Part shown: positions 19,671 to 28,228 of the stretch, in pieces
Position numbering within the stretch: the stretch's first letter is position 1
Layout: every line of letters starts with the position of its first letter
Origin: Azoarcus sp. Aa7
Lineage (GTDB): Bacteria; Pseudomonadota; Gammaproteobacteria; Burkholderiales; Rhodocyclaceae
Direction of reading: 5' to 3'
Length of the DNA: 64,000 nucleotides
NCBI RefSeq assembly: GCF_014822185.1
Contig: NZ_QVLR01000016.1
Location: 117,481-181,480 of the forward strand
Made by a program: the position numbers and the translations under genes
The notes under the pieces: model-generated
Seen by the model: the letters and a program-made list of their open reading frames with translations, nothing else
What the model was told of the DNA's origin: nothing
The model's database searches: none

Positions 19671-20226
19671 GCGGCTGAAACGCGCACTGGCTGCTGTCGC
19701 GCTGTGCCTGCTGGTGCCGCTCGTGGCGCTGGCCGAGGGGCGTATCGACCACGCCGAGATCGTGTCGGGCGACGAGGGCTACGTCGTGAATGCCGACATC
19801 GATCTCGAACTCAATCCGCGCCTCGTGGAGGCGGTCAATCGCGGGGTGTCGCTGTATTTCAGCGCGCAGTTCCTCGTCGAGCGCGACCGCTGGTACTGGC
19901 TGGACGAGGTCGTGGCCGAGCGCGCGCTGAACTTCCGCCTCACCTACAACGCGATCACGCGCAGCTACCGGCTGTCGGTCGGCAGCTTCCATCAGAGCTT
20001 CGAGACGCTGGAGTCGGCGGTGCGCACGATGCAGCGCATCCGAAACTGGCTGATCGTGCCGGCAAGCGAACTCAAGGCGGGCACCACGTATCGCGCGGCA
20101 CTGCGCTTCCAGCTCGACACCAGCCTGCTGCCCAAGCCCTTCCAGGTGACTGCGATCGGCAGCCGCGACTGGAACCTCGCCACCGACTGGCAGCGCTGGA
20201 CCTTCCTCGCAGGCGTCAACCCATGA
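19645..20226 (+). CDS. DUF4390 exported protein
   Basis: 193 residues from ATG 19645; a GTG at 19663 would give 187 and a shorter overlap with rsmB. A signal peptide is clear (RLKRALAAVALCLLVPLVALA, cut near AEG). The body matches DUF4390: GRIDHAEIV, DLELNPRLVEAVNRGVSLYF, ERDRWYWLDE and NWNLATDWQRWTF-like segments near the end. The function is unknown. The gene sits between rsmB and the ntrY-like kinase, a conserved betaproteobacterial arrangement, so it may be a periplasmic partner of that sensor (inference). Confidence 0.82.
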   Translation: MRCSPSVPERLKRALAAVALCLLVPLVALAEGRIDHAEIVSGDEGYVVNADIDLELNPRLVEAVNRGVSLYFSAQFLVERDRWYWLDEVVAERALNFRLTYNAITRSYRLSVGSFHQSFETLESAVRTMQRIRNWLIVPASELKAGTTYRAALRFQLDTSLLPKPFQVTAIGSRDWNLATDWQRWTFLAGVNP

Positions 20227-22337
20227 AGCGCACGCTCCTCGTCGTCGTCGCAGCGATCGCCGGCATCTCGCTCTTCCTGCTTGCGTCGGCGACCTCGAAT
20301 ACGGACCTCTTCGCGGCGGGTTATCCCTATCTGCTCGCGATCAACGGTGCGATCGTCGTCGCCCTGCTGGGGCTTGTCGCCTTCCAGTTGCGCCGCCTGT
20401 GGCGCGAGTACCGCACGCGCCAGTTCGGTTCGCGCCTGAAGTACCGACTGATGCTGATGTTCGCGTTGATGGCACTGGTGCCGGGCGTCGTGGTGTATGC
20501 CGTTTCGCTGCAGTTCGTGGTGCGCAGCATCGAGTCGTGGTTCGACGTGCGCGTCGATTCGGCGCTCGAGGGCGGCATCGCGCTGGGGCAGAATGCGCTC
20601 GACTATCTCACTAGCCAGGTGAGCGACAAGGCGCGCGACATGGCGCTCGACCTTGAGGGGGTCGAGCCGGTGCCGCCGACCCTGCTCAACCGCCTGCGCG
20701 AACAGGCGGGCGTCGCCAGCGCGACCGTGATCGGACCGTCGGGGCAGGTCGTGGCGACCGTCTCGGACGGCCTCGGGGGACTCTTTCCCGAGCTGCCCAG
20801 CTCGGCGCAGCTGCGCGAGGCCCGTCAGACACAGCGCTACCACGTCGTCGACAGCCGCGCGGGCGAGGGGCTGACGATACGTGTCGTGGTGCCCATCCCG
20901 TCGCGCACGCTCAACATGGATACCCACTACCTGCAGCTGATGCAGGCTGTGCCGGAGTCTTTCGTGCGCAACGCGGAGGCGGTGCAGGAGGCCTATCGGG
21001 AGTACCAGCAGCTGACCCTCGGCCGCGCGGGGCTGAATCGCATCTACACGCTGACGCTGACGCTGACGCTGCTGGTCGCGCTGCTCGCGGCGGTCGCGGT
21101 GGCCTTCGTGCTGTCGCGGCGTCTGGCGGCGCCGCTGCTGATCCTCGCCGAGGGCACGCAGGCGGTGGCGCAGGGCGACTTCAGCCCGCGCCAGGCGCTG
21201 CCGGCGCGCGACGAGCTGGGCGTGCTGACGCAATCCTTCAACCGCATGACGCGCCAGCTCGTGGAGGCGCGCGATCTCGCCGAGCGCAACCGCGCCGCGG
21301 TCGAATCCTCGCGCGCCTACCTCGAGAGCGTGCTGGCGAACCTGTCGACGGGGGTGCTTGCGTTCGCCGCGGACGGCAGGCTGCGTGCGGCCAACGCTGG
21401 CGCGATGGCGATCCTGCAGGACGAGCTGGAGGGCCACGAGGAGCTCACGCTGGCACAGTGGCCGAAGCACCACGGCTTTCGCGACGCGCTGGTGAAGGGC
21501 TTCGCCGAGAACGCGGGCGACTGGCACGAGGAGCTGGAGCTGGTGTCGCACGAGGGCGCGACGCAGACGCTGCTGATCCACGGTGCGCGCCTGCCGCAGG
21601 CCTCGGGCGGGGGCCTGGTGGTGGTGTTCGACGACATTTCGCGCCTGATCGCCGCGCAGCGCACGGCGGCGTGGGCGGAGGTGGCGCGCCGGCTCGCGCA
21701 CGAGATCAAGAATCCGCTCACGCCGATCCAGCTTTCGGCGGAGCGGCTCGCGTACAAGCTCGCGGACCGGCTCGACGACGAGGGGCGGGAGGTGCTCGAA
21801 CGGGCGACGCGCACGATCGTGAACCAGGTCGAGGCGATGAAAAACATGGTGAACGATTTCCGGGATTATGCGAAGCTCCCCAGTCCGGTGCTCGGTCGCC
21901 TCGACCTCAATGCGCTGGTCGGCGAGGTGCTGAACCTGTACGAGAGTTCGCCGGTGATGATCCGCGCCGAACTGGGGCGCAACCTGCCGCCGGTGGCGGG
22001 CGACGCGAGCCAGATCCGGCAGGTGATCCACAACCTGCTGCAGAATGCGGAGGACGCGCTCGCGGGGCAGGAAGGCGGCGTGGTCACGCTGACGACGCGC
22101 CTCGACGGCGATCGCGTGGCGCTGCTGCTGCGTGACAACGGGCCGGGCTTTCCGGCGCAGCTGCTGACGCGCGCGTTCGAACCGTACTTCACGACCAAGA
22201 GCCGCGGGACGGGTCTGGGTCTGGCGATGGTCAAGAAGATCATCGATGAACATGGCGGCGAGGTTCGCCTGCTGAACGGCGAAACCGGCGGGGCCGAGGT
22301 GCGCATCCGCCTGCGCCTCGCTTCCGCGGAAATGTGA
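20223..22337 (+). CDS. ntrY: NtrY-like membrane sensor histidine kinase
   Basis: 704 residues. Membrane segments lie near residues 5-22, 38-57 and 78-98, a periplasmic sensor region follows, then another membrane segment around LTLTLLVALLAAVAVAFVLSRR near 285. HAMP, PAS, HisKA with ARRLAHEIKNPLTPIQLSAE (phospho-His) and HATPase_c with QVIHNLLQNAEDAL, DNGPGFP and GTGLGLAMVKKI complete it. It phosphorylates the response regulator encoded eleven bases downstream. NtrY family members influence nitrogen and redox responses; the signal here is unknown. Confidence 0.88.
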   Translation: MKRTLLVVVAAIAGISLFLLASATSNTDLFAAGYPYLLAINGAIVVALLGLVAFQLRRLWREYRTRQFGSRLKYRLMLMFALMALVPGVVVYAVSLQFVVRSIESWFDVRVDSALEGGIALGQNALDYLTSQVSDKARDMALDLEGVEPVPPTLLNRLREQAGVASATVIGPSGQVVATVSDGLGGLFPELPSSAQLREARQTQRYHVVDSRAGEGLTIRVVVPIPSRTLNMDTHYLQLMQAVPESFVRNAEAVQEAYREYQQLTLGRAGLNRIYTLTLTLTLLVALLAAVAVAFVLSRRLAAPLLILAEGTQAVAQGDFSPRQALPARDELGVLTQSFNRMTRQLVEARDLAERNRAAVESSRAYLESVLANLSTGVLAFAADGRLRAANAGAMAILQDELEGHEELTLAQWPKHHGFRDALVKGFAENAGDWHEELELVSHEGATQTLLIHGARLPQASGGGLVVVFDDISRLIAAQRTAAWAEVARRLAHEIKNPLTPIQLSAERLAYKLADRLDDEGREVLERATRTIVNQVEAMKNMVNDFRDYAKLPSPVLGRLDLNALVGEVLNLYESSPVMIRAELGRNLPPVAGDASQIRQVIHNLLQNAEDALAGQEGGVVTLTTRLDGDRVALLLRDNGPGFPAQLLTRAFEPYFTTKSRGTGLGLAMVKKIIDEHGGEVRLLNGETGGAEVRIRLRLASAEM

Positions 22338-22347
22338 ATAGTGACAG

Positions 22348-23592
22348 ATGGCAAACATACTTATCGTTGACGACGAAGTCGGAATCCGCGAACTGTTGTC
22401 GGAAATCCTGCGCGACGAAGGCCACGACGTGGCGCTGGCGGAGAACGCCGCCGCGGCGCGGGCGGTGCGCAATGCGCGGCGTCCGGACCTGGTGCTGCTG
22501 GACATCTGGATGCCTGATACCGATGGCATAACGCTGCTGAAGGAGTGGTCGGCCAACGGCCAGCTCAACATGCCGGTCGTGATGATGTCGGGACACGGCA
22601 CGATCGACACCGCGGTCGAGGCGACGCGCATCGGCGCGATCGACTATCTGGAGAAGCCGATCGGCCTGCAGAAGCTGCTGTCGGCGGTGAAGCGCGGCCT
22701 GCAGCGTCCGGCCGCACCCGGTGCGCCGGCGCCGCTGACGCTCGCGGCCTTCACGCGCTCGGCGCCGCTGCGCGAGCTGGCGCGGCTGGTGCAGCAGGTG
22801 GTGGTCAACTCGCGCGTGCTGCTGCTGCGCATCGGGCAGGGCAGCATCGCGGAACTGGCGGCGCGCAGCGTGCAGCCGAAGGCGTCGTCGTGGCTGGATC
22901 TCGCCGCCGTGTCGGTGCCGCTGGACGTGAATCAGCTGCAGGCCAGCCAGGGCGGCGTGCTGTTCGTCGGCGAACTCGCGCGCTTGTCGCGCACGCAGCA
23001 GAAGAACCTCGCGTTCGCGCTGGAACGGCTGGAGCGCTACGACCTGCGCCTGGTCGTGGCGACCGACCACACGCTGGAGTCGTTGGTGCGCGAAGGCTGG
23101 GAGGAGTCGCTAGCGGTCCGCCTGTTCGAGGTGAGCCTCGCGCCGCCCTCGCTCGCGGACGTGCGCGACGACCTGCCGGAGATCGCCGCGCAGCTGCTGC
23201 TGCATCTCGTGGAGGCCGGCGAGGTGCCGCGTCGCCACTTCTCGACGGCGGCGTTGAACGCGCTGCGTGCCCAGCCCTGGCCGGGTGGCTATGCGGAACT
23301 GCGTGCGGCGGTGAAGTCGCTCGCGCTGGGCACCCTGGACGAGGAGATCGCGCTGACCGACGTACGCCGGCTGCTGATCCCGGCCAGCGAGGGGGCGGTG
23401 GCGGTATCGCTCGACCAGCCGCTGCGCGAGGCGCGCGAGGCCTTCGAGCGCCTGTACTTCGAGCACCACCTGCGCCTCGAAGGCAGCAACATGACGCGGC
23501 TGGCGGAGAAGAGCGGCCTCGAGCGCACGCACCTGTATCGCAAGCTCAAGCAGCTGGGCCTGCACGGCAGCCGGCGCACCGAGGAAGCCTGA
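22348..23592 (+). CDS. ntrX: NtrX-like response regulator with degenerate AAA+ domain
   Basis: 414 residues. The receiver domain has DDE at 8-10, phospho-Asp in LVLLDIWMPDTDG near 52, and Lys in YLEKPIGL near 104. The middle keeps the outline of a sigma-54 activator (FVGELARLSRTQQKNLAFAL and PWPGGYAELRAAVKSL resemble late AAA+ motifs), but the Walker A GETGTGKE and the GAFTGA loop are absent. The C-terminal Fis-type HTH is intact (LEGSNMTRLAEKSGLERTHLYRKLKQLG). It probably binds DNA without sigma-54 activation. It pairs with the upstream NtrY-like kinase. Confidence 0.85.
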   Translation: MANILIVDDEVGIRELLSEILRDEGHDVALAENAAAARAVRNARRPDLVLLDIWMPDTDGITLLKEWSANGQLNMPVVMMSGHGTIDTAVEATRIGAIDYLEKPIGLQKLLSAVKRGLQRPAAPGAPAPLTLAAFTRSAPLRELARLVQQVVVNSRVLLLRIGQGSIAELAARSVQPKASSWLDLAAVSVPLDVNQLQASQGGVLFVGELARLSRTQQKNLAFALERLERYDLRLVVATDHTLESLVREGWEESLAVRLFEVSLAPPSLADVRDDLPEIAAQLLLHLVEAGEVPRRHFSTAALNALRAQPWPGGYAELRAAVKSLALGTLDEEIALTDVRRLLIPASEGAVAVSLDQPLREAREAFERLYFEHHLRLEGSNMTRLAEKSGLERTHLYRKLKQLGLHGSRRTEEA

Positions 23593-23681
23593 GGGACTGA
23601 GGCGGCCGTGCAACAGTCCCGCTGCGCGGGCCGGCCGCTCGCGTAGAATCGGGCATCCATAATGTTCGGGGCGCTTTTCAG

Positions 23682-25088
23682 GTGAAGATCATCATCCTCG
23701 GGGCGGGCCAGGTTGGCGCGTCGGTGGCGGAAAACCTCGTCTCCGAAGCCAACGACATCACCCTGATCGACACCAGTGCCGAGCATCTGGAGGTGCTGCG
23801 CGACCGCCTGGAACTGCGCACGGTGATCGGCAACGCGGCGTCGCCGTCGGTGCTGCGCGAGGCGGGGGCGGACGACGCCGACCTGCTGATCGCGGTGACG
23901 CAGTCCGACCAGACCAACCTGTGCGCGTGCCGCGTCGCGAAGACGCTGTTCAACCTGCCGACGCGCGTCGCGCGGCTGCGGTCGAGCGACTTCGTCGACT
24001 ACCCGGAACTGCTCGACGACGACAACTTCGCGGTCGATTTCTCGATCTGCCCGGAGCAGGTCGTCACCGACTACATCAAGCGCTTGGTGGCTTTCCCCGA
24101 GGCGCTGCAGGTCATGGAATTCGCCGGCGGGGTGCTGAGCCTGATCTGCGTGCGCGCCTTCGAGGGCGGGCCGCTGGTCGGCCATCCGCTGAAGGCGCTG
24201 CGCTACCACATGCCCAACGTCGAGGTGCGCATCGCGGCGATCTACCGCGGTGACGGCGAGGCGATCATCCCCGAGGGCGACACGATGATCCTGCCCGGCG
24301 ACGAGGTGTTCTGCCTCGCCGCGACGGTGCATATCCGCCAGGTGATGCGCGAGATCCGGCGCGAGGACCGGCCGATCCGCCGCATCATCATCGCCGGCGG
24401 CGGCAACATCGGGCTGCGCCTGGCGCGCGGCATCGAGGACGATCACAACGTCAAGGTCATCGAGGTCGATCGCCGCCGCGCGGACTTCCTCGCGAGCCAG
24501 CTGCACCGCGCGCTGGTGCTGCGCGGCGACTCGACGGACGAGAAGCTGCTCGAGAACGAGGGCATCGACGAGGCCGACATGTTCCTCGCGCTGACCAACG
24601 ACGACGAGGACAACATCATGTCCGCGTCGCTCGCCAAGCGCATGGGGGCGCACCGCACGCTGGCGCTGATCAACCGCAAGAGCTATGTCGATCTGGTGCA
24701 GGGCGGCCCGATCGACATCGCGATCTCGCCCGCGCAGACTTCGATCGGTTCGCTGCTGCAGCACGTGCGCCAGGGCGACGTGGTCGCGGTGCACAGCCTG
24801 CGCCGCGGCGCGGCCGAGGCGCTGGAGATCATCGCGCACGGCACGCGCAAGGACTCCAAGGTCGTCGGCCGCGCGATCGCGGACATCGCGCTGCCCAAGG
24901 GCGCGACCATCGGCGCGATCGTGCGCGACGAGCTGCGGCCCGACGGCAAGGTCGCGCGCCGGCTGGTGGTGATGCCGCACCATGACACGGTCGTCGACAG
25001 CGGCGACCACGTGATCGTGTTCTGCTCGCACAAGAAGCTCGTGCGCCAGGTCGAGAAGCTGTTCCAGGTGGGCTTCGGTTTCTTGTAA
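23682..25088 (+). CDS. trkA: Trk potassium uptake system regulatory subunit TrkA
   Basis: 468 residues from a GTG. There are two tandem RCK units. The first starts MKIIILGAGQVGASVAENL with a dinucleotide-binding GxGxxG and DTSAEHLEVL. The second starts RRIIIAGGGNIGLRLARGIE near residue 230. Each is followed by a TrkA-C region. It is a peripheral cytoplasmic regulator that gates TrkH in response to NAD(H)/ATP. trkH begins two bases after the stop. Confidence 0.96.
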   Translation: MKIIILGAGQVGASVAENLVSEANDITLIDTSAEHLEVLRDRLELRTVIGNAASPSVLREAGADDADLLIAVTQSDQTNLCACRVAKTLFNLPTRVARLRSSDFVDYPELLDDDNFAVDFSICPEQVVTDYIKRLVAFPEALQVMEFAGGVLSLICVRAFEGGPLVGHPLKALRYHMPNVEVRIAAIYRGDGEAIIPEGDTMILPGDEVFCLAATVHIRQVMREIRREDRPIRRIIIAGGGNIGLRLARGIEDDHNVKVIEVDRRRADFLASQLHRALVLRGDSTDEKLLENEGIDEADMFLALTNDDEDNIMSASLAKRMGAHRTLALINRKSYVDLVQGGPIDIAISPAQTSIGSLLQHVRQGDVVAVHSLRRGAAEALEIIAHGTRKDSKVVGRAIADIALPKGATIGAIVRDELRPDGKVARRLVVMPHHDTVVDSGDHVIVFCSHKKLVRQVEKLFQVGFGFL

Positions 25089-25090
25089 CG

Positions 25091-26548
25091 ATGCGCAGCT
25101 ATTTTCCCGTCCTGAACGTGCTGGGCATGATCGTGATGATGTTCGGCCTGGTGATGTCCTTCCCGCTGGCCGTGTCGTGGTTTGTCGAGGATGGCGCGAC
25201 GCTCGCCTTCGACCATGCGATCGCGGCTACCTTCGCGACGGGCCTGCTGCTGTGGCTGACGACGCTACGCTACAAGCGCGACCTGCACACGCGCGACGGC
25301 TTCCTGCTGGTCGCGCTGACGTGGATCGTGATGCCGATTTTCGGTGCGCTCCCGCTGCTCGACTTCATCCCGGACCTTTCCTTTACGGACGCCTATTTCG
25401 AGGCGGCCTCCGGCCTGACGACGACCGGCGCTACCGCGCTCGTGGGACTCGACAGGCTGCCGATCTCGATCAACCTGTGGCGCTGCTTCCTGCATTGGGT
25501 CGGCGGCATGGGCGTCATCGTCCTGATGGTGGCGATCCTGCCCTTGCTGGGCATCGGCGGCCGCCAGATGTTCAAGGCCGAGACGCCGGGGCCGATGAAG
25601 GAGTCGAGCCTCACGCCGCGCATCGCGGAGACCGCAAAGGGACTGTGGACCGTGTACGTGCTGCTCACGATCGCGTGCGGCATCAGTCTCTACGGTGCGG
25701 GGATGCCGGGGTGGGAGGCCCTGATCCACGCGTTTTCGATCATGGGCCTCGGCGGTTTTTCCAGCAAGGACGCGAGCCTCGGCTACTTCGACAGCGTGCC
25801 GGTCGAGATCGTGACGATCGTCTTCGCGCTCCTTGCCGGCTTCAACTACGCGACGCATTACCTCGCCTTCGCACGGCGCAGCCTTAAACCCTATGGGAAC
25901 GACGCGGAGATCCCCTGGTTTCTTGTAGCCCTGTTGGTGTCCATCGTCGCTCTGACCGGCTACCTGTGGACCCAAGGTGTGCACGAGGACCTCGCGGCGA
26001 CGCTGCGCTACGTCGCCTTCCACGCAGTGTCGCTCGCAACCTCGCTCGGGCTCGCGACCTACGATTACACCGCTTGGCCGATGTTCGCCCAGTTGTGGAT
26101 CCTCTTCCTCGGCAGCTTCGCCGCATGCTCCGGCTCGACCGGCGGCGGCATCAAGATGATGCGCGCGATCATCCTGTACAAGCAGGTGTTCCGCGAGATC
26201 GTGCGTTCGCTGCATCCGGCGGCGGTGCGCCCGGTGCGCATCCGCCGGCACCCGGTATCCGAGGAAGTGCTGCACGCGGTGCTGAGCTTCAGCTTCATGT
26301 ACATGGTGAGCATCGTGGTCCTGTCGCTCGTGCTGTCGGCCTCGGGGCTCGACATCATCAGCGCCTTCTCGGGCGTGGTCGCCTGCCTCAACAACACTGG
26401 CCCGGGCCTCGGTGCGCTCGGGCCGGCGTCGAACTACCAGGGGCTGACCGATTTCCAGACTTGGGTGCTGAGCTTCACGATGATCCTCGGCCGCCTGGAG
26501 ATCTTCACGCTGCTGGTGGTGATGACGCCGGTGTTCTGGCGGCGCTGA
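25091..26548 (+). CDS. trkH: Trk potassium uptake channel TrkH
   Basis: 485 residues with about ten membrane segments. The four selectivity-filter segments are visible, for example AASGLTTTGATAL, SIMGLGGFSSKD, ACSGSTGGGIKMMRAI and NNTGPGLGALGP. It moves K+ with TrkA. The C-terminal coding end (26507-26551) is closely matched by a 45-base stretch in the intergenic region at 38903-38947. Confidence 0.96.
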   Translation: MRSYFPVLNVLGMIVMMFGLVMSFPLAVSWFVEDGATLAFDHAIAATFATGLLLWLTTLRYKRDLHTRDGFLLVALTWIVMPIFGALPLLDFIPDLSFTDAYFEAASGLTTTGATALVGLDRLPISINLWRCFLHWVGGMGVIVLMVAILPLLGIGGRQMFKAETPGPMKESSLTPRIAETAKGLWTVYVLLTIACGISLYGAGMPGWEALIHAFSIMGLGGFSSKDASLGYFDSVPVEIVTIVFALLAGFNYATHYLAFARRSLKPYGNDAEIPWFLVALLVSIVALTGYLWTQGVHEDLAATLRYVAFHAVSLATSLGLATYDYTAWPMFAQLWILFLGSFAACSGSTGGGIKMMRAIILYKQVFREIVRSLHPAAVRPVRIRRHPVSEEVLHAVLSFSFMYMVSIVVLSLVLSASGLDIISAFSGVVACLNNTGPGLGALGPASNYQGLTDFQTWVLSFTMILGRLEIFTLLVVMTPVFWRR

Positions 26549-26553
26549 GCGAC

Positions 26554-26568
26554 GCACCGTGCTGGTGC
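26554..26568. promoter_or_regulatory. NtrC-like enhancer site upstream of urtA
   Basis: GCACC-N5-GGTGC is palindromic and has the GCAC-N7-GTGC spacing of NtrC sites. It lies about 116 bases upstream of the -24 element of the urtA promoter, a normal enhancer distance. Confidence 0.55.
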
Positions 26569-26675
26569 CACCCCGTGATGCGGTGCGTCATCGCGGGGCG
26601 GTGCGCGCCGACCGGAGCCACTCCGGGTGCCCGGATTTTTGGACAAGCAATTGAATTTGCGCAGGTTCTGAGGAC

Positions 26676-26691
26676 TGGCATGTCCCTTGCC
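26676..26691 (+). promoter_or_regulatory. sigma-54 (-24/-12) promoter of the urt operon
   Basis: TGGCATGTCCCTTGCC: the -24 GG (26677-26678) and -12 GC (26689-26690) are separated by exactly ten bases, and the flanks match TGGCAYG and TTGC. Predicted transcription starts near 26702, 48 bases before urtA. Confidence 0.75.
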
Positions 26692-26749
26692 ATGTAGGTG
26701 GTGACAACGCAGCGCGCGTTGCACCACTTTCAAACAGGGGGATCCGTCG

Positions 26750-28003
26750 ATGAAGCGTCGCAATTTCGTCCAGGCACTCGCACTTTCCGCATCCATCGCC
26801 GCCATCGGGCTGCCGCTCGGCGCCTATGCCGCCGACACGATCAAGGTCGGCATCCTGCATTCGCTGTCGGGCACGATGGCGATCTCCGAGACCGCGCTGA
26901 AGAACGTGGCGCTGATGACGATCGAGGAGATCAACGCCAAGGGCGGCGTGATGGGCAAGAAGCTCGAGCCGGTGGTGGTGGATCCGGCGTCGAACTGGCC
27001 GCTGTTCGCCGAGAAGGCGCGCCAGCTGATTTCCCAGGACAAGGTTGCGGCGGTGTTCGGCTGCTGGACCTCGGTGTCGCGCAAGTCGGTGAACCCGGTG
27101 TTCAAGGAGCTCAACGGCCTGCTGTTCTACCCGGTGCAGTACGAGGGCGAGGAGCTGGAGAAGAACGTCTTCTACACCGGCGCGGCGCCCAACCAGCAGG
27201 CGATCCCCGCGGTGGAATATCTGATGAGTGCGGAGGGCGGCGGTGCGAAGCGCTTCGTGCTGCTCGGTACCGACTACGTCTATCCGCGCACGACGAACAA
27301 GATCCTGCGCGCCTTCCTCAAGAGCAAGGGCGTGGCCGAGGCCGACATCATGGAGGACTACACCCCCTTCGGCCATTCCGACTACCAGACCATCATCGCG
27401 AAGATCAAGAAGTTCGCCGCCGAGGGCAAGAAGACCGCGGTGATCTCGACGATCAACGGCGACTCGAACGTGCCCTTCTACAAGGAGCTTGGCAACGCCG
27501 GCCTGAAGGCGACCGACGTGCCGGTGGTGGCGTTCTCGGTCGGCGAGGAGGAGCTGCGCGGCGTCGATACCAAGCCGCTGGTGGGCCACCTCGCGGCGTG
27601 GAACTACTTCATGACGGTGAAGAACCCGGAGAACGACGCGTTCGCGAAGAAGTACAAGGACTGGGCGAAGAAGAACGGCGTGCCCAACGCGGACACCGTG
27701 GTCACCAACGACCCGATGGAGGCGACCTATGTCGGCATCTACATGTGGAAGCAGGCGGTCGAGAAGGCCAAGTCGACCGATACCGACAAGGTCATCGCGG
27801 CGATCGGCGGGCAGACCTTCAAGGCGCCGTCGGGCTTCACGCTGACGATGGACAAGACCAACCACCATCTGCACAAGCCGGTGTACATCGGTGAAGTGCG
27901 CGCCGACGGCCAGTTCGACGTGGTGTGGAAGACGAAAGAGCCGATCCGCGCCCAGCCGTGGAGCCCGTTCATCGCCGGCAACGAGGGCAAGCAGAAGATT
28001 TGA
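26750..28003 (+). CDS. urtA: Urea ABC transporter substrate-binding protein
   Basis: 417 residues. The signal peptide MKRRNFVQALALSASIAAIG ends near AYAADT. The mature protein is a type I periplasmic binding protein of the Leu/Ile/Val-amide family: KVGILHSLSGTMAISE, GCWTSVSRKSVNPVF, QYEGEELEKNVFYTGA and PNQQAIPAVEYLM are characteristic UrtA/FmdD segments. It delivers urea to UrtBC. Regulation is likely through the upstream NtrC-like site and sigma-54 promoter, i.e. induced by nitrogen limitation (inference). Confidence 0.95.
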   Translation: MKRRNFVQALALSASIAAIGLPLGAYAADTIKVGILHSLSGTMAISETALKNVALMTIEEINAKGGVMGKKLEPVVVDPASNWPLFAEKARQLISQDKVAAVFGCWTSVSRKSVNPVFKELNGLLFYPVQYEGEELEKNVFYTGAAPNQQAIPAVEYLMSAEGGGAKRFVLLGTDYVYPRTTNKILRAFLKSKGVAEADIMEDYTPFGHSDYQTIIAKIKKFAAEGKKTAVISTINGDSNVPFYKELGNAGLKATDVPVVAFSVGEEELRGVDTKPLVGHLAAWNYFMTVKNPENDAFAKKYKDWAKKNGVPNADTVVTNDPMEATYVGIYMWKQAVEKAKSTDTDKVIAAIGGQTFKAPSGFTLTMDKTNHHLHKPVYIGEVRADGQFDVVWKTKEPIRAQPWSPFIAGNEGKQKI

Positions 28004-28139
28004 GAGCGCCGCCGCACACGACGGTGCGAAGGAAAAACAGGAAGGGGGATGGAGGAGACACCAGGGCCGGCGGCTAGCACGGCCCGGGGCGGAAGTTCCG
28101 CCTGCTGAAAAGCGAGCCATCACTCCTCGTGTCACTTTT

Positions 28140-28168
28140 GGGGCCGGTCGCGGCCGGCCCCGTTTTCT
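28140..28168 (+). terminator. Terminator or attenuator between urtA and urtB
   Basis: GGGGCCGG (28140-28147) pairs with CCGGCCCC (28154-28161), followed by GTTTTCTTC. It probably makes urtA more abundant than the downstream permease genes, a common arrangement for binding-protein genes. Confidence 0.75.
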
Positions 28169-28228
28169 TCGAATTTTGCGGATGACGACGCGCGGCTACG
28201 CGCGGGGCGTCCAGGGACCAAGGACATC

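Noticed and set aside
28020..28228. Small gene in the urtA-urtB gap
   Set aside because: Frames here cross the strong hairpin at 28140-28161 and have no ribosome-binding site or recognisable product.
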